The notes beneath the pieces were generated by a model that worked only from the letters and a program-made list of their open reading frames with translations, made no database searches and was not told the DNA's origin. This document shows, in pieces, positions 8,902 to 17,158 of a stretch of DNA of 26,722 nt; within the stretch, counting starts at the first letter, position 1, and each line of letters begins with the position of its first letter. The translations under genes and the position numbers were made by a program. Origin of the DNA: CAYWCV01 sp964629885 (GTDB lineage Bacteria > Bacteroidota > Rhodothermia > Balneolales > CAYWCV01); NCBI GenBank assembly GCA_964629885.1, contig CAZVRJ010000034.1, positions 1 to 26,722 on the forward strand, read 5' to 3'.

Positions 8902-9013
8902 ATTGGTTAATAGGTATTGGAAACTACTACGAATGAAATGGTGGTGCAACGATACGAGCAGCCTATTGTCGGAGCATTATGTAAAATATTGTATCTATAA
9001 GGACAGAGTGTAG

Positions 9014-11062
9014 TCAGTCGGCGATTGGTAGGAATCGTACAGCCATGCCGCCGCCCGGCGCTAGCCGGATTGCGAAGTCCTGGCCCGGTGTGATTTCGAC
9101 CGCCTCGATTACATGGGCAAACGGGTTACTTTCCCAATGACTGTCGTCGGCATCGCGATATACTTGAGCCATCCACCTTTTGGATGTGTCCAAAAAGTCG
9201 AGCGCCACACTGAACGATCGCTCCGAAGTGTCGGTGATGCTGCCGAGGAACCACTCATCGGTGTTTCGGTCTTTTCGAACAATGGTTAGGTACTCGCCTA
9301 CTTTGGCGTTCAACACCCGTGTGTCCTCCCAATCGGCTGGCACATCAAGAATAAATTGAAAGGGCTCTAGGTGCTTTTCATAATTCTCGGGAAGATCTGC
9401 CGCCATCTGCAACGGACTGTACAGCACCACATAAAGCGCTAATTCCTTGGCCATGGTGTGATTGACGCGATTCTCAGGTCTATACTCTGGGTATGTTAAC
9501 TGCAGCACACCCGGCGTGTAGTCCATCGGACCAGAAAGCATCCGAGTAAAAGGAAGCAACAGCACATGGTTCGGAGGATTGCCACCCTCACCACCCCACG
9601 CATTGTATTCCTGTCCCCGGGCACCCTCACGGGTCATCAAATTGGGCCACGTGCGCCGCAGGCCGGTGTCCTTGATGGGTTCGTGGACATTGAGCATGAT
9701 CTGGTGTTTTGCTGCCTCGCGAACAGCTAGGTCATGATGTCGTACCATGAACTGACCGTGATGCCATTCGAGCCAGGTGTTGCCGTCGGTATCGACATTC
9801 TCGATTTCTTGGCGGTGACCAACATAGCCCGTCTTAACTGCTCGTACACCCAAGCCTTGATACAATGCAAAAGCATCGGTCATTTGTCGTTCGTAATTCG
9901 ATATGCCGGTAGCCGTTTCATGGTGGCCAATAAGGCGAGTACCCTTCGATAGCGCATAATCAGCCAACCCCTGCAAATCGAAGTCGGGGTACGGCGTCAG
10001 GAAGTTGAATTTGTCGCGGTTGGCAATCCAATCGCCGTCCCATCCCAAGTTCCACCCCTCAACAAGCACACCATCAAAGCCATATTTCGCTGCAAAATCG
10101 ATATATCGGCGAGTGTTAGCATTCGTCGCACCGTGTTTGGGTCCCGATCCCCAAGTCGACTTGTCGAGGTGCATTTCCCACCAGATACCGACGTACTTAC
10201 CAGGCTTAATCCAACTTGTATCCTCGAGTTTGTTTGGCTCATTCAGATTCAAAATGAGATATGAGGTGATAAGGTCGCCCGGTTTGTCGGCGATCTGCAT
10301 GGTTCGCCACGGCGAAACCATCGGTGCCGATGTCTTAACACGATCGCCATCACCCCAGGGAAACAGATTTGCTTTGAGGGTGTTGTCCCCCATGTATTCA
10401 AGGCTCATACTGCTGAAATCGACCAACGCCGCCTCATGGAAGCTCAGATAGATGCTGTCGGCCGTCACCATGGTTATGGGAGTATGTACGGTATCGAGCT
10501 CTGCCAATGGACGATCTTCGTACAAGAACTCATACCGGTTCCACTGGTAGGCATCGATCGACCAAGTACGATGATTGCCGGTTAGCTTGAACTCGGTGAG
10601 CTCGTCCATGATTACAAACTCATTCAAGCCAGGCTGCTCCGGAATTTCATACCTGAACCCGATGCCGTCGTCGAATGACCTAAACACCAGCTCCATTATG
10701 CGTCCGGGATCTTGCGACTCTCGAAGCCGGACTCTCATTTCATTGTAATTATTGCGGATGTCTTTCTTCTCGCCCCAAACCTGAGTCCATGTTTCGTCGA
10801 ACTTCGTTTTATTGAAAGACACGATCTCAAATGGACCAACCAAGTCTGGCATGTCCTTCAACACAAATCCAAGTTTGGACATTTCGACTAGCGTCTTACC
10901 ATTGTGGGTAACTGAATATGTTGGGATACCCTCAACTAGCTGGAACGAGATCACGTTTACTTTGCTTGGCGACTCAATGGCTGTTGACACTTGGCCAGAA
11001 TCGGCACAACCAGTGATCAACATTGCAAATAGTGCTGATATCAGACTCAATGCGCGGAACAT
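9014..11062 (-). CDS. GH97 family glycoside hydrolase, lipoprotein
   Basis: The 682-residue protein opens with a lipoprotein signal: a hydrophobic helix then LITGC, with C19 as the lipidated residue. It shows the GH97 layout: an N-terminal beta-sandwich (about 35-280), a central barrel (about 290-560) and a C-terminal beta domain. Candidate catalytic/calcium glutamates are E382 (GHHETATG), E461 (NVHEP) and E485 (ARGQEYN). Their relative spacing agrees with what I recall of the SusB glutamates. The position that carries the Asp nucleophile in retaining GH97 enzymes seems to be non-acidic (AVKTGYVG), so an inverting alpha-glucosidase like SusB is likelier than a retaining alpha-galactosidase; this is inference. 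It precedes the M14 pair by 124 bp in the same direction. Its promoter carries a LacI-type palindrome. Confidence 0.9.
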   Translation of the reverse strand: MFRALSLISALFAMLITGCADSGQVSTAIESPSKVNVISFQLVEGIPTYSVTHNGKTLVEMSKLGFVLKDMPDLVGPFEIVSFNKTKFDETWTQVWGEKKDIRNNYNEMRVRLRESQDPGRIMELVFRSFDDGIGFRYEIPEQPGLNEFVIMDELTEFKLTGNHRTWSIDAYQWNRYEFLYEDRPLAELDTVHTPITMVTADSIYLSFHEAALVDFSSMSLEYMGDNTLKANLFPWGDGDRVKTSAPMVSPWRTMQIADKPGDLITSYLILNLNEPNKLEDTSWIKPGKYVGIWWEMHLDKSTWGSGPKHGATNANTRRYIDFAAKYGFDGVLVEGWNLGWDGDWIANRDKFNFLTPYPDFDLQGLADYALSKGTRLIGHHETATGISNYERQMTDAFALYQGLGVRAVKTGYVGHRQEIENVDTDGNTWLEWHHGQFMVRHHDLAVREAAKHQIMLNVHEPIKDTGLRRTWPNLMTREGARGQEYNAWGGEGGNPPNHVLLLPFTRMLSGPMDYTPGVLQLTYPEYRPENRVNHTMAKELALYVVLYSPLQMAADLPENYEKHLEPFQFILDVPADWEDTRVLNAKVGEYLTIVRKDRNTDEWFLGSITDTSERSFSVALDFLDTSKRWMAQVYRDADDSHWESNPFAHVIEAVEITPGQDFAIRLAPGGGMAVRFLPIAD

Positions 11063-11109
11063 ATGCGGAAGATTGTTTGATGGATTAGTACAATCTAAGA
11101 AATTCTAAT

Positions 11110-11117
11110 CAAATGTA
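11110..11117 (-). promoter_or_regulatory. -7 promoter element for the GH97 gene
   Basis: The minus strand reads TACATTTG here, an exact match to the Bacteroidota -7 consensus TAnnTTTG. It would start transcription near 11105 and give a leader of about 43 nt before the ATG at 11062. I found no matching TTG at the usual upstream distance, so promoter strength is uncertain. Confidence 0.5.
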
Positions 11118-11127
11118 AGCGCTTACT
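11114..11127. promoter_or_regulatory. LacI/GalR-type operator overlapping the GH97 promoter
   Basis: The sequence TGTAAGCGCTTACT contains a perfect 12-bp palindrome (11115-11126) with a central CG, the hallmark of LacI/GalR-family operators, and is close to the catabolite-response (cre) consensus. It overlaps the -7 element of the GH97 gene, so a bound repressor would block the polymerase. No LacI-family gene lies in the window. Confidence 0.6.
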
Positions 11128-11221
11128 TCAAGTGTGTCCGTGGTTGGGAACACATGGTATGCATCTGATTCCATTCGCCTTGCTGAATGAAAATCCGTAC
11201 CTTGTGGTTTGGATTTTACTC

Positions 11222-14011
11222 ATGAGCACTACCGACACCCCTATTGTAAGCCACTCTAATCGCCCCATTGTTTTAAAGGGCATTCGGGTGAACAACCTCA
11301 AAAACATCGACGTCGAGATTCCGCGAAATCGGCTCACTGTGGTGACGGGGGTTTCAGGTTCTGGCAAGTCCAGTTTGGCGTTCGACACGATATATGCCGA
11401 AGGCCAGCGCAGGTATGTGGAAAGCCTCTCGAGCTATGCGCGCCAGTTTTTGGAGCGGATGGACAAACCGGATGTAGATTTCATGCAGGGTATATCGCCG
11501 GCTATGGCAATCCAGCAGAAGAACTCTACGACCAATCCTCGCTCAACGGTAGGTACGTCGACCGAGATTTATGATTACTTGCGTCTTCTGTATGCGCGAG
11601 CAGGCAGGACGATCTCTCCCGTGTCGGGTCTTGAGGTAAAGAAGGATAGTCCCGGCTCTGTTGTTGACGACTTGCTCAAGATTGCGGCACCAGATGCACG
11701 ATTCTACGTTACTTTTCCAATCTCGAGCCATCCAGGTCATTCCTTTGAAGACGAGATGAAGCTTTTACTTGAAAAGGGTTTCTTTCGTCTATTGGGAAAA
11801 AATGAGGAATTGCTCGATTTAAACACCGATCCTCTTCCATCAGAACTTGAACGAGAGATGTGGTCCGTTTTGGTCGATCGTTTGGCTGTTTCTGATACCG
11901 ACGAGTTTAAGACACGATTGGCCGACTCGGTCGAAAGTGCCTTCCGCGAGGGTAAAGGACGGTGTCACATCAAATTCAGGGGTGGTGAAACGTGGCCATT
12001 CAGTAACCGGTTCGAACGCGACGGCATGGAATTTACCGAGCCGAGCCCACAGATGTTCTCTTTCAACAATCCTTTTGGAGCCTGTCCAACTTGTGAAGGA
12101 TTCGGTCGCATAGCCGGTATCGACGAGGACTTGGTTATTCCAGACCCATCGCTCACTATTCGCGAGGGGGTCATCGTACCATTTTCATCGCCAAAGTTCA
12201 ACACAAATCAGCGCGACCTGATTATGATTGCAGCTAGGTATAGCTTGCCAATCGACACACCTTATAAGGACCTAACTCGCGACATAAAGAACCTGATTTG
12301 GAATGGCAAGGATGAGTACAAGGGCGTGAACGGATTCTTCGAGGAAGTACGTGGAGAATTCTATAAGGTTCACATGCGCATCATGTATGCCCGGTACAGA
12401 GGGTATTCGCGATGCCCAGATTGTGATGGATACCGTATCCGTAAAGATGCTCTCTACATAAAGGTTGCCGGATTGCATATCGGCCAGGTTTCGGAGATGA
12501 CTATTGGTCACGCCCACGAGCATTTCAAAACGATTTCCCTAAATGATTACGAGCAGCAAGTAGCTGGGCGCATCTTGATCGAAATCCAGAAAAGACTCAA
12601 TTACCTGAACGAAGTTGGACTCGATTACCTTACTCTCGATCGCCTCACAAACTCCTTGAGTGGGGGCGAAGCGCAGCGTATCAATCTCGCGAATGCACTG
12701 GGCAGCTCGCTCATTGGCAGTTTATATGTTCTTGACGAACCCACCATTGGTCTCCACCCCCGCGATAACGATCGGCTTATAGCAATCCTAAAGTCGTTAA
12801 GAGATATCGGCAATACCGTGATCATCGTGGAGCATGATCCCGAGATGATGAGGGCCGCCGATAACATCATCGACATAGGTCCTTTTGCTGGCAATTACGG
12901 TGGTGAGGTCGTGTTCGCTGGCAATTACGAGTCGTTGCTGAAAGCAGACACACTCACGGGCAAGTATCTGAGTGGCCGCAAAAAGATCGAAGTGCCTGCT
13001 AAACGGCGCAAAGGCAATGACAAGAGTATTTCTATCGAAGGTGCCTACGAACACAACCTTAAGGGCGTGAACGTATCATTCCCACTACAAAAAATGGTTG
13101 TGGTGACGGGGGTTTCGGGCTCAGGAAAGTCGACCTTGGTGCACGATACACTCTATTCCGGCATTGTGAAGGAGCTGGGCGGAGTGGTTGACAAAGTAGG
13201 TAAATGTCGCCGTATTACCGGAATCAACAACATTGAGAGTGTCGAGATGGTGGACCAAAGCCCTATTGGGCGTTCATCAAGGTCCAACCCGGCGACCTAC
13301 ACAAAGGCTTTCGACGACATCAGAGACCTATTTGCAAGTGCTAGGCTCTCAAAGATGAATGGATACACGGCAGGACATTTTTCGTTCAACGTACCGGGTG
13401 GGCGATGTGAAGCGTGCCAAGGTGAGGGCGTTCAGCACATTGAGATGCAGTTTCTAGCCGACATCGAGCTGCCTTGCGAGACATGCGGAGGTAAGCGCTA
13501 CAGAAAAGATGTGCTTCAGGTGAAATACCGCGGCAAGAGCATCTTCGATGTATTGGAGATGTCGATCGGCGATGCTTTAGATTTTTTCGTCGACGAGAAA
13601 TCGATCGTTAACAAACTACAGGTGTTGGATGATGTCGGACTCGGGTACCTGAAGCTCGGGCAAAGCGGTACGACTCTAAGTGGAGGCGAGGCGCAGCGGG
13701 TAAAGCTGGCTCGTTTTTTAGCAAAAAGTCCATCGAACCACACATTATATTTCTTCGATGAACCATCGACCGGTCTTCATTTCGAGGATGTTGCCAGGTT
13801 GCTGGAGAGTTTCAACAGGCTCGTGCAACAGGGTCACTCTGTTATTATCATCGAGCACAACCTAGACATCATCAAGAGCGCCGATTGGGTGATCGATATC
13901 GGTCCCGAGGGTGGATTCGGTGGTGGCAACATTGTGGCCGAAGGCACACCCGAAGACATTGCCAAATCGACAGATAGCTATACAGCTAAATATCTGCGCG
14001 ACCTACTCTGA
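11222..14011 (+). CDS. uvrA: Excinuclease ABC subunit A
   Basis: The 929-residue protein starts at the ATG at 11222 (MSTTDTPIVS). An upstream in-frame start at 11132 would add 30 residues not seen in UvrA, so I reject it. Two ABC modules are complete: Walker A motifs at 43-50 and 630-637, both GVSGSGKS, and LSGGEAQR signatures at 479-486 and 819-826. Length and the segment between the first Walker A and residue 288 agree with a full UvrA1 that includes the UvrB-binding domain. Zinc-type cysteine pairs are at C288/C291, C398/C401, C729/C732 and C752/C755. The CxxC that normally precedes the first of these is missing (FSNRFERDGM occupies that place). Known role: damage recognition in nucleotide excision repair with UvrB. 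It ends nine bases before the convergent ankyrin gene. Confidence 0.97.
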   Translation: MSTTDTPIVSHSNRPIVLKGIRVNNLKNIDVEIPRNRLTVVTGVSGSGKSSLAFDTIYAEGQRRYVESLSSYARQFLERMDKPDVDFMQGISPAMAIQQKNSTTNPRSTVGTSTEIYDYLRLLYARAGRTISPVSGLEVKKDSPGSVVDDLLKIAAPDARFYVTFPISSHPGHSFEDEMKLLLEKGFFRLLGKNEELLDLNTDPLPSELEREMWSVLVDRLAVSDTDEFKTRLADSVESAFREGKGRCHIKFRGGETWPFSNRFERDGMEFTEPSPQMFSFNNPFGACPTCEGFGRIAGIDEDLVIPDPSLTIREGVIVPFSSPKFNTNQRDLIMIAARYSLPIDTPYKDLTRDIKNLIWNGKDEYKGVNGFFEEVRGEFYKVHMRIMYARYRGYSRCPDCDGYRIRKDALYIKVAGLHIGQVSEMTIGHAHEHFKTISLNDYEQQVAGRILIEIQKRLNYLNEVGLDYLTLDRLTNSLSGGEAQRINLANALGSSLIGSLYVLDEPTIGLHPRDNDRLIAILKSLRDIGNTVIIVEHDPEMMRAADNIIDIGPFAGNYGGEVVFAGNYESLLKADTLTGKYLSGRKKIEVPAKRRKGNDKSISIEGAYEHNLKGVNVSFPLQKMVVVTGVSGSGKSTLVHDTLYSGIVKELGGVVDKVGKCRRITGINNIESVEMVDQSPIGRSSRSNPATYTKAFDDIRDLFASARLSKMNGYTAGHFSFNVPGGRCEACQGEGVQHIEMQFLADIELPCETCGGKRYRKDVLQVKYRGKSIFDVLEMSIGDALDFFVDEKSIVNKLQVLDDVGLGYLKLGQSGTTLSGGEAQRVKLARFLAKSPSNHTLYFFDEPSTGLHFEDVARLLESFNRLVQQGHSVIIIEHNLDIIKSADWVIDIGPEGGFGGGNIVAEGTPEDIAKSTDSYTAKYLRDLL

Positions 14012-14020
14012 GTCCTGATA

Positions 14021-14668
14021 TCAGTTCAGCAGGGCGATTATTTGCGCATGGCGCTTTTCACGTGCGATATCAATGGCCGTCTTACCCTTTTCGTTTCTGA
14101 CGGATTTATCGGCACCAGCATCCAACAAAAGCTTCACAACATCGGTTTGTCCCCAAGATGCGGCTGCAATAAGAGCCGTGTCGCCTGTTTTAGTGCGAAG
14201 GTTTACATTGGCGCTTGCCTCAATCAGCATTTCGACAATATCGTCGTAACCTAGGATACTCGCGTTGTAGAGGGCACTTTTGCCTTCGTTGTTTAATTCG
14301 TTAATTGGGGCACTTTTTGCCAATAACAGTCGAATTACCTCAACATGACCGAACTGGGACGCATAGATGAGCGAGGTGTTGCCCTGCTCGTCTTTATCGT
14401 TAACCTTGGCCCCTGCATCGAGTAGCAGGCCCGTAACGCCTTCATTGCCCCACATAGATGCGATGATGAGGGCAGTAAATCCATAAGGACTGGTCTTGAG
14501 ATTGATATCGGCACCATTGCGAATCAAGGTGGCAGCACGCTGCACTTGACCATCGCGGGCGGCAATCATCAAGTCGCTGTAAATGACGTCATCAGGCAAG
14601 TCCTGAGCAAAAGTCTGATAGCTGGAGAATCCAATAATGATTACCAGCAGTAGTAATGCGCGTTTCAT
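14021..14668 (-). CDS. Exported ankyrin-repeat protein
   Basis: The ATG at 14668 gives 215 residues with a Sec signal peptide (MKRALLLLVIIIGF, cleavage near TFAQ). The open frame reaches further upstream to 14833, but that part is not signal-like and overlaps the GAF gene. After the signal come about five to six ankyrin repeats spanning nearly the whole mature protein, with repeated TALI.A...G and LLL.AGA motifs (for example GFTALIIASMWGN and GDTALIAAASWGQ). Ankyrin repeats bind other proteins; no enzymatic domain is present. A periplasmic or surface protein-interaction role is inferred from the signal peptide. It is convergent with uvrA. A similar exported ankyrin protein occurs at 18686. 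Confidence 0.85.
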   Translation of the reverse strand: MKRALLLLVIIIGFSSYQTFAQDLPDDVIYSDLMIAARDGQVQRAATLIRNGADINLKTSPYGFTALIIASMWGNEGVTGLLLDAGAKVNDKDEQGNTSLIYASQFGHVEVIRLLLAKSAPINELNNEGKSALYNASILGYDDIVEMLIEASANVNLRTKTGDTALIAAASWGQTDVVKLLLDAGADKSVRNEKGKTAIDIAREKRHAQIIALLN

Positions 14669-14736
14669 GGCCTTGGTAGTGTAGAGTGCAGGTATCAGTG
14701 TAGTATTCCCGATTGAGAGATGCAACTGGAAATGCA

Positions 14737-14754
14737 CGTTATGCCTAAATAACG
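14737..14754. repeat. Inverted repeat upstream of the ankyrin gene
   Basis: CGTTAT at 14737-14742 and ATAACG at 14749-14754 form a perfect 6-bp dyad with a 6-bp spacer. It lies about 70 bp upstream of the ankyrin start at 14668, in the 134-bp gap after the GAF gene. It could be an operator or a weak RNA stem; it is short enough to be chance. Confidence 0.3.
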
Positions 14755-14802
14755 CACACCAACCCATAAAACGTATTACCTCAACAAGGACATGGGTGTT
14801 CC

Positions 14803-15261
14803 CTAAGCCATCATCGGAGCCAAGTCGGCACAAATACGTTCTAGCAAGATGCGGTGGTCGTTGTTGAAGTTGTCGAGAACGTGCGAATCGATGTCGAGTT
14901 CGCCTAGAAAGGTGCCCTCGTGCATGATCGGGACCACGATTTCAGACTTAACTGTAAGACTGCAAGCCAAATAGTTGGTTGCCTTCGATACATCGGGCAC
15001 CACAAAGGTGTCGAGTGTTTCGGCTGCTTGGCCACAGATCCCCGTTCCGAAAGGAATGCGCGTATGATCGGTCTCCGCACCAATGTAAGGGCCAAGGTAG
15101 AGCATTCTGTCCTCGTTTGGATCGACAAGATAAAAACCGACCCAGTCGTAGTTATCGAGCGTTTTATTGAGGAGTTTGCAGATATTGAGTAATCGGGCAT
15201 CGACGGATTCGTCGCTGCCGATGATGGCCTTGGCCGATGTATAGATAGATTCGAGATTCAT
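14803..15261 (-). CDS. msrC: Free methionine-R-sulfoxide reductase (GAF domain)
   Basis: The 152-residue protein is a single GAF domain of the fRMsr type (YebR/MsrC), which reduces free methionine-R-sulfoxide using thioredoxin. Diagnostic segments are GTGICGQAAE (C76), NYLACSLTVKSEIVVPI (C100, equivalent to catalytic C118 of E. coli YebR) and LGELDIDS. The first of the three cysteines described for the E. coli enzyme (C84 there) is not conserved: ETDHTRIP occupies that region. It would therefore work with two cysteines. The ATG at 15261 lies four bases after a perfect TAnnTTTG element. It points away from marC and reads towards the ankyrin gene 134 bp downstream. Role inferred: repair of oxidised free methionine in the cytoplasm. 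Confidence 0.9.
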   Translation of the reverse strand: MNLESIYTSAKAIIGSDESVDARLLNICKLLNKTLDNYDWVGFYLVDPNEDRMLYLGPYIGAETDHTRIPFGTGICGQAAETLDTFVVPDVSKATNYLACSLTVKSEIVVPIMHEGTFLGELDIDSHVLDNFNNDHRILLERICADLAPMMA

Positions 15262-15265
15262 AAAG

Positions 15266-15273
15266 CAAATTTA
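15266..15273 (-). promoter_or_regulatory. -7 promoter element for the methionine sulfoxide reductase gene
   Basis: On the minus strand TAAATTTG matches TAnnTTTG exactly and ends four bases before the ATG at 15261. The expected transcription start coincides with the start codon, which predicts a leaderless mRNA. No TTG was found at the usual upstream distance. Confidence 0.6.
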
Positions 15274-15294
15274 CGAAAATCCCGAATGTCCGTT

Positions 15295-15302
15295 TATATT
15301 TG
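15295..15302 (+). promoter_or_regulatory. -7 promoter element for marC
   Basis: TATATTTG matches TAnnTTTG exactly and ends four bases before the GTG start at 15307. As with the divergent reductase gene, the predicted transcript would begin at the start codon. The upstream -33 element is not obvious. Confidence 0.6.
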
Positions 15303-15306
15303 ATAT

Positions 15307-15927
15307 GTGTTTACATTCTTCTTAGCAGCATTCACCTCCTTATTTTCGGTGGTCAATCCGATCAGCGCCATGCCGGTATTTTTGGCGCTCACTACCGGCG
15401 ACAACGAAGCGCGAAGAAAAAAGCAGGCACTGAAATCCGCGATTTGGATGATGCTTATCCTCATCACGTTCTTTTTGGCTGGCAGCTATATCATGAGCTT
15501 CTTTGGAATCAGCCTCGAAGGTATACGAATCGCCGGCGGACTCATGATCATGAGAGCATCTTATTCGTTACTAAACCCGAACGACGGCGGTAAAAAGCTT
15601 ACCGCAGAAGATGAAGAAGAGGCTATTACAAAAGAGGACATCTCTTTTAGCCCCATGGCCATGCCTATGCTTTCGGGACCAGGAAGCATCGCAGTTGTGT
15701 TGGGTCTAGCCTCGACCATCACAGAATGGCATCAGTACTTGATGACTATGTTAGCCATTGTACTTACAGCAATTTTATCGTGGGTAATTCTGCGTATCTC
15801 TCCCTTTGGAGTTAAATACCTTGGAAAAACCGGAATGAATGCCATGACTCGCATGATGGGATTCCTCGGGTTGACCATCGGAGTTCAATTCATCATCAAT
15901 GGCGTGATGCCGTTGTTACGAGGATAA
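15307..15927 (+). CDS. MarC-family integral membrane protein
   Basis: The 206-residue protein has about six membrane helices. It carries the family hallmarks: an N-terminal FSVVNPISAMPVFLALT segment and, after a charged loop, a second half with SPMAMPMLSGPGSIAVVLGL. Family members (UPF0056) are inner-membrane proteins of unknown function; the old link to multiple antibiotic resistance was not upheld. GTG at 15307 is the start in this frame. An ATG two bases earlier is in another frame and encodes nothing recognisable. The next gene begins six bases after the stop, so the two form an operon. Confidence 0.88.
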   Translation: MFTFFLAAFTSLFSVVNPISAMPVFLALTTGDNEARRKKQALKSAIWMMLILITFFLAGSYIMSFFGISLEGIRIAGGLMIMRASYSLLNPNDGGKKLTAEDEEEAITKEDISFSPMAMPMLSGPGSIAVVLGLASTITEWHQYLMTMLAIVLTAILSWVILRISPFGVKYLGKTGMNAMTRMMGFLGLTIGVQFIINGVMPLLRG

Positions 15928-15933
15928 GAAGCC

Positions 15934-17097
15934 ATGTCGAAATCGATCTTGCTTGTTGGTGGTGGACACGCAATGATGCCGACGGTTCGTCACATTCGAG
16001 AGAAAGTATCAGCATCCGTTCAAGTAACCCTAGTCAGCGATCATCCATATCTGTATTACTCAGGGATGGTTCCCGAATATATTGGTGGGGTTTATCGTGA
16101 AGAGGAAGTTCGATTAGACCTTATATCATTGTGTGATAGGTATGGGATTGAGTGGGTGCATGGTCGAGCAACAGCACTAGATGTTCGGAGGAACGAAGTG
16201 ACGCTTGATGATGGGCGAGTTGTAGCTGGCGATGTGATTGCCTTTGATGTGGGATCAATGACTCCTGGCACAAACGATGAAGCGATAGTGGCGAAACCAC
16301 TTCATAGAATTACTCGGTTTGCCGCTCAAGTAGATGATATGTTCGAATCTGATCGACCTCATTCGATTGCCATTATTGGCGGTGGTGCTGCGGGTGTAGA
16401 AGTCGCACTCAATTTAGCAGCTAGAATACGTAGGCACGGCGACGACCAACGCATCCGAATCCACCTACACGAGGCCAACGACCGGTTACTGCACATGTTT
16501 CCGAAGTCCTTGTCGAAAGATGCCTTACGACTCTTGGTGGATGCCGGTGTGCAAGTGTCTATTGGCAGCAGGCCAGTGGCAGCGGGCGTGAATATTCTCA
16601 GGTCACCATTGGGGGAACAAGAGCACGACACCATTCTGTGGGCAACGGGAACAAAGGGTCCCGATTTCTTCAAGGAGGCGGGTTTATTAGCCGATCAGCG
16701 TGGCTTTGTGCACACCGATAAACAGCTTCGGGTTATAGGTCGGGCAGATATTTTCGCATCGGGCGACAGTGCACTTGTTAAAGGACATGAGAATTTGGCA
16801 CGCATTGGGGTTCACGCTGTAAAGCAAGGACCCGTGCTTCTCAACAATATCGCCGCATCAGTAAACGAGAAAGGTACCCTTGAGTCATTTGCCCCCTATC
16901 CTGTGTCGCCCATCATCATATCGACAGGAATAGCATCTGCTTGGTGGTTGGCGGGGGCTTTTTGGTTCAGAAATAAGTTGGCCCTGGGGTTAAAACACCA
17001 TATCGACCGAAAGTGGATCAATCCTTGGCTCGACCCGGCATACCGTAGTGCAAAATTATGGGATTATAGGAACGCGACCGACAATTCGCGCAGTTGA
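15934..17097 (+). CDS. FAD/NAD(P)-dependent oxidoreductase, NDH-2-like
   Basis: The 387-residue protein belongs to the two-dinucleotide-binding-domain flavoprotein family. The FAD-binding GxGxxG-type motif is LLVGGGHA (6-13), the NAD(P)-binding motif is IIGGGAAGVEVAL (147-159), and the second FAD motif is ADIFASGDSA (271-280, D278). The stretch YYSGMVPEYIGG (41-52) resembles the flavoprotein domain found fused to or beside selenophosphate synthase SelD in other bacteria, but no SelD is attached. The paired cysteines of disulfide reductases are absent, so a type-II NADH:quinone reductase or related electron-transfer role is likelier. The C-terminal part is aromatic and basic and may contact the membrane. 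It is cotranscribed with marC. The donor and acceptor are unknown. Confidence 0.8.
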   Translation: MSKSILLVGGGHAMMPTVRHIREKVSASVQVTLVSDHPYLYYSGMVPEYIGGVYREEEVRLDLISLCDRYGIEWVHGRATALDVRRNEVTLDDGRVVAGDVIAFDVGSMTPGTNDEAIVAKPLHRITRFAAQVDDMFESDRPHSIAIIGGGAAGVEVALNLAARIRRHGDDQRIRIHLHEANDRLLHMFPKSLSKDALRLLVDAGVQVSIGSRPVAAGVNILRSPLGEQEHDTILWATGTKGPDFFKEAGLLADQRGFVHTDKQLRVIGRADIFASGDSALVKGHENLARIGVHAVKQGPVLLNNIAASVNEKGTLESFAPYPVSPIIISTGIASAWWLAGAFWFRNKLALGLKHHIDRKWINPWLDPAYRSAKLWDYRNATDNSRS

Positions 17098-17107
17098 ATT
17101 TTGCAAT

Positions 17108-17129
17108 CGGAAGTTAAATTCCGTTTTTT
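17108..17129 (+). terminator. Weak intrinsic terminator after the oxidoreductase gene
   Basis: CGGAA (17108-17112) and TTCCG (17119-17123) form a 5-bp stem with a 6-nt loop, followed by six T residues (17124-17129). It lies 11 bp after the stop of the oxidoreductase gene and before the symporter. The short stem makes termination partial at best. Confidence 0.5.
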
Positions 17130-17158
17130 GTGCTTTTAATTGACGAGAAGGAAACGTT

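Noticed and set aside
11132..11221. 30-residue N-terminal extension of UvrA
   Set aside because: UvrA proteins start close to the VKGIRVNNLKN-type segment; the extension is not family-like.
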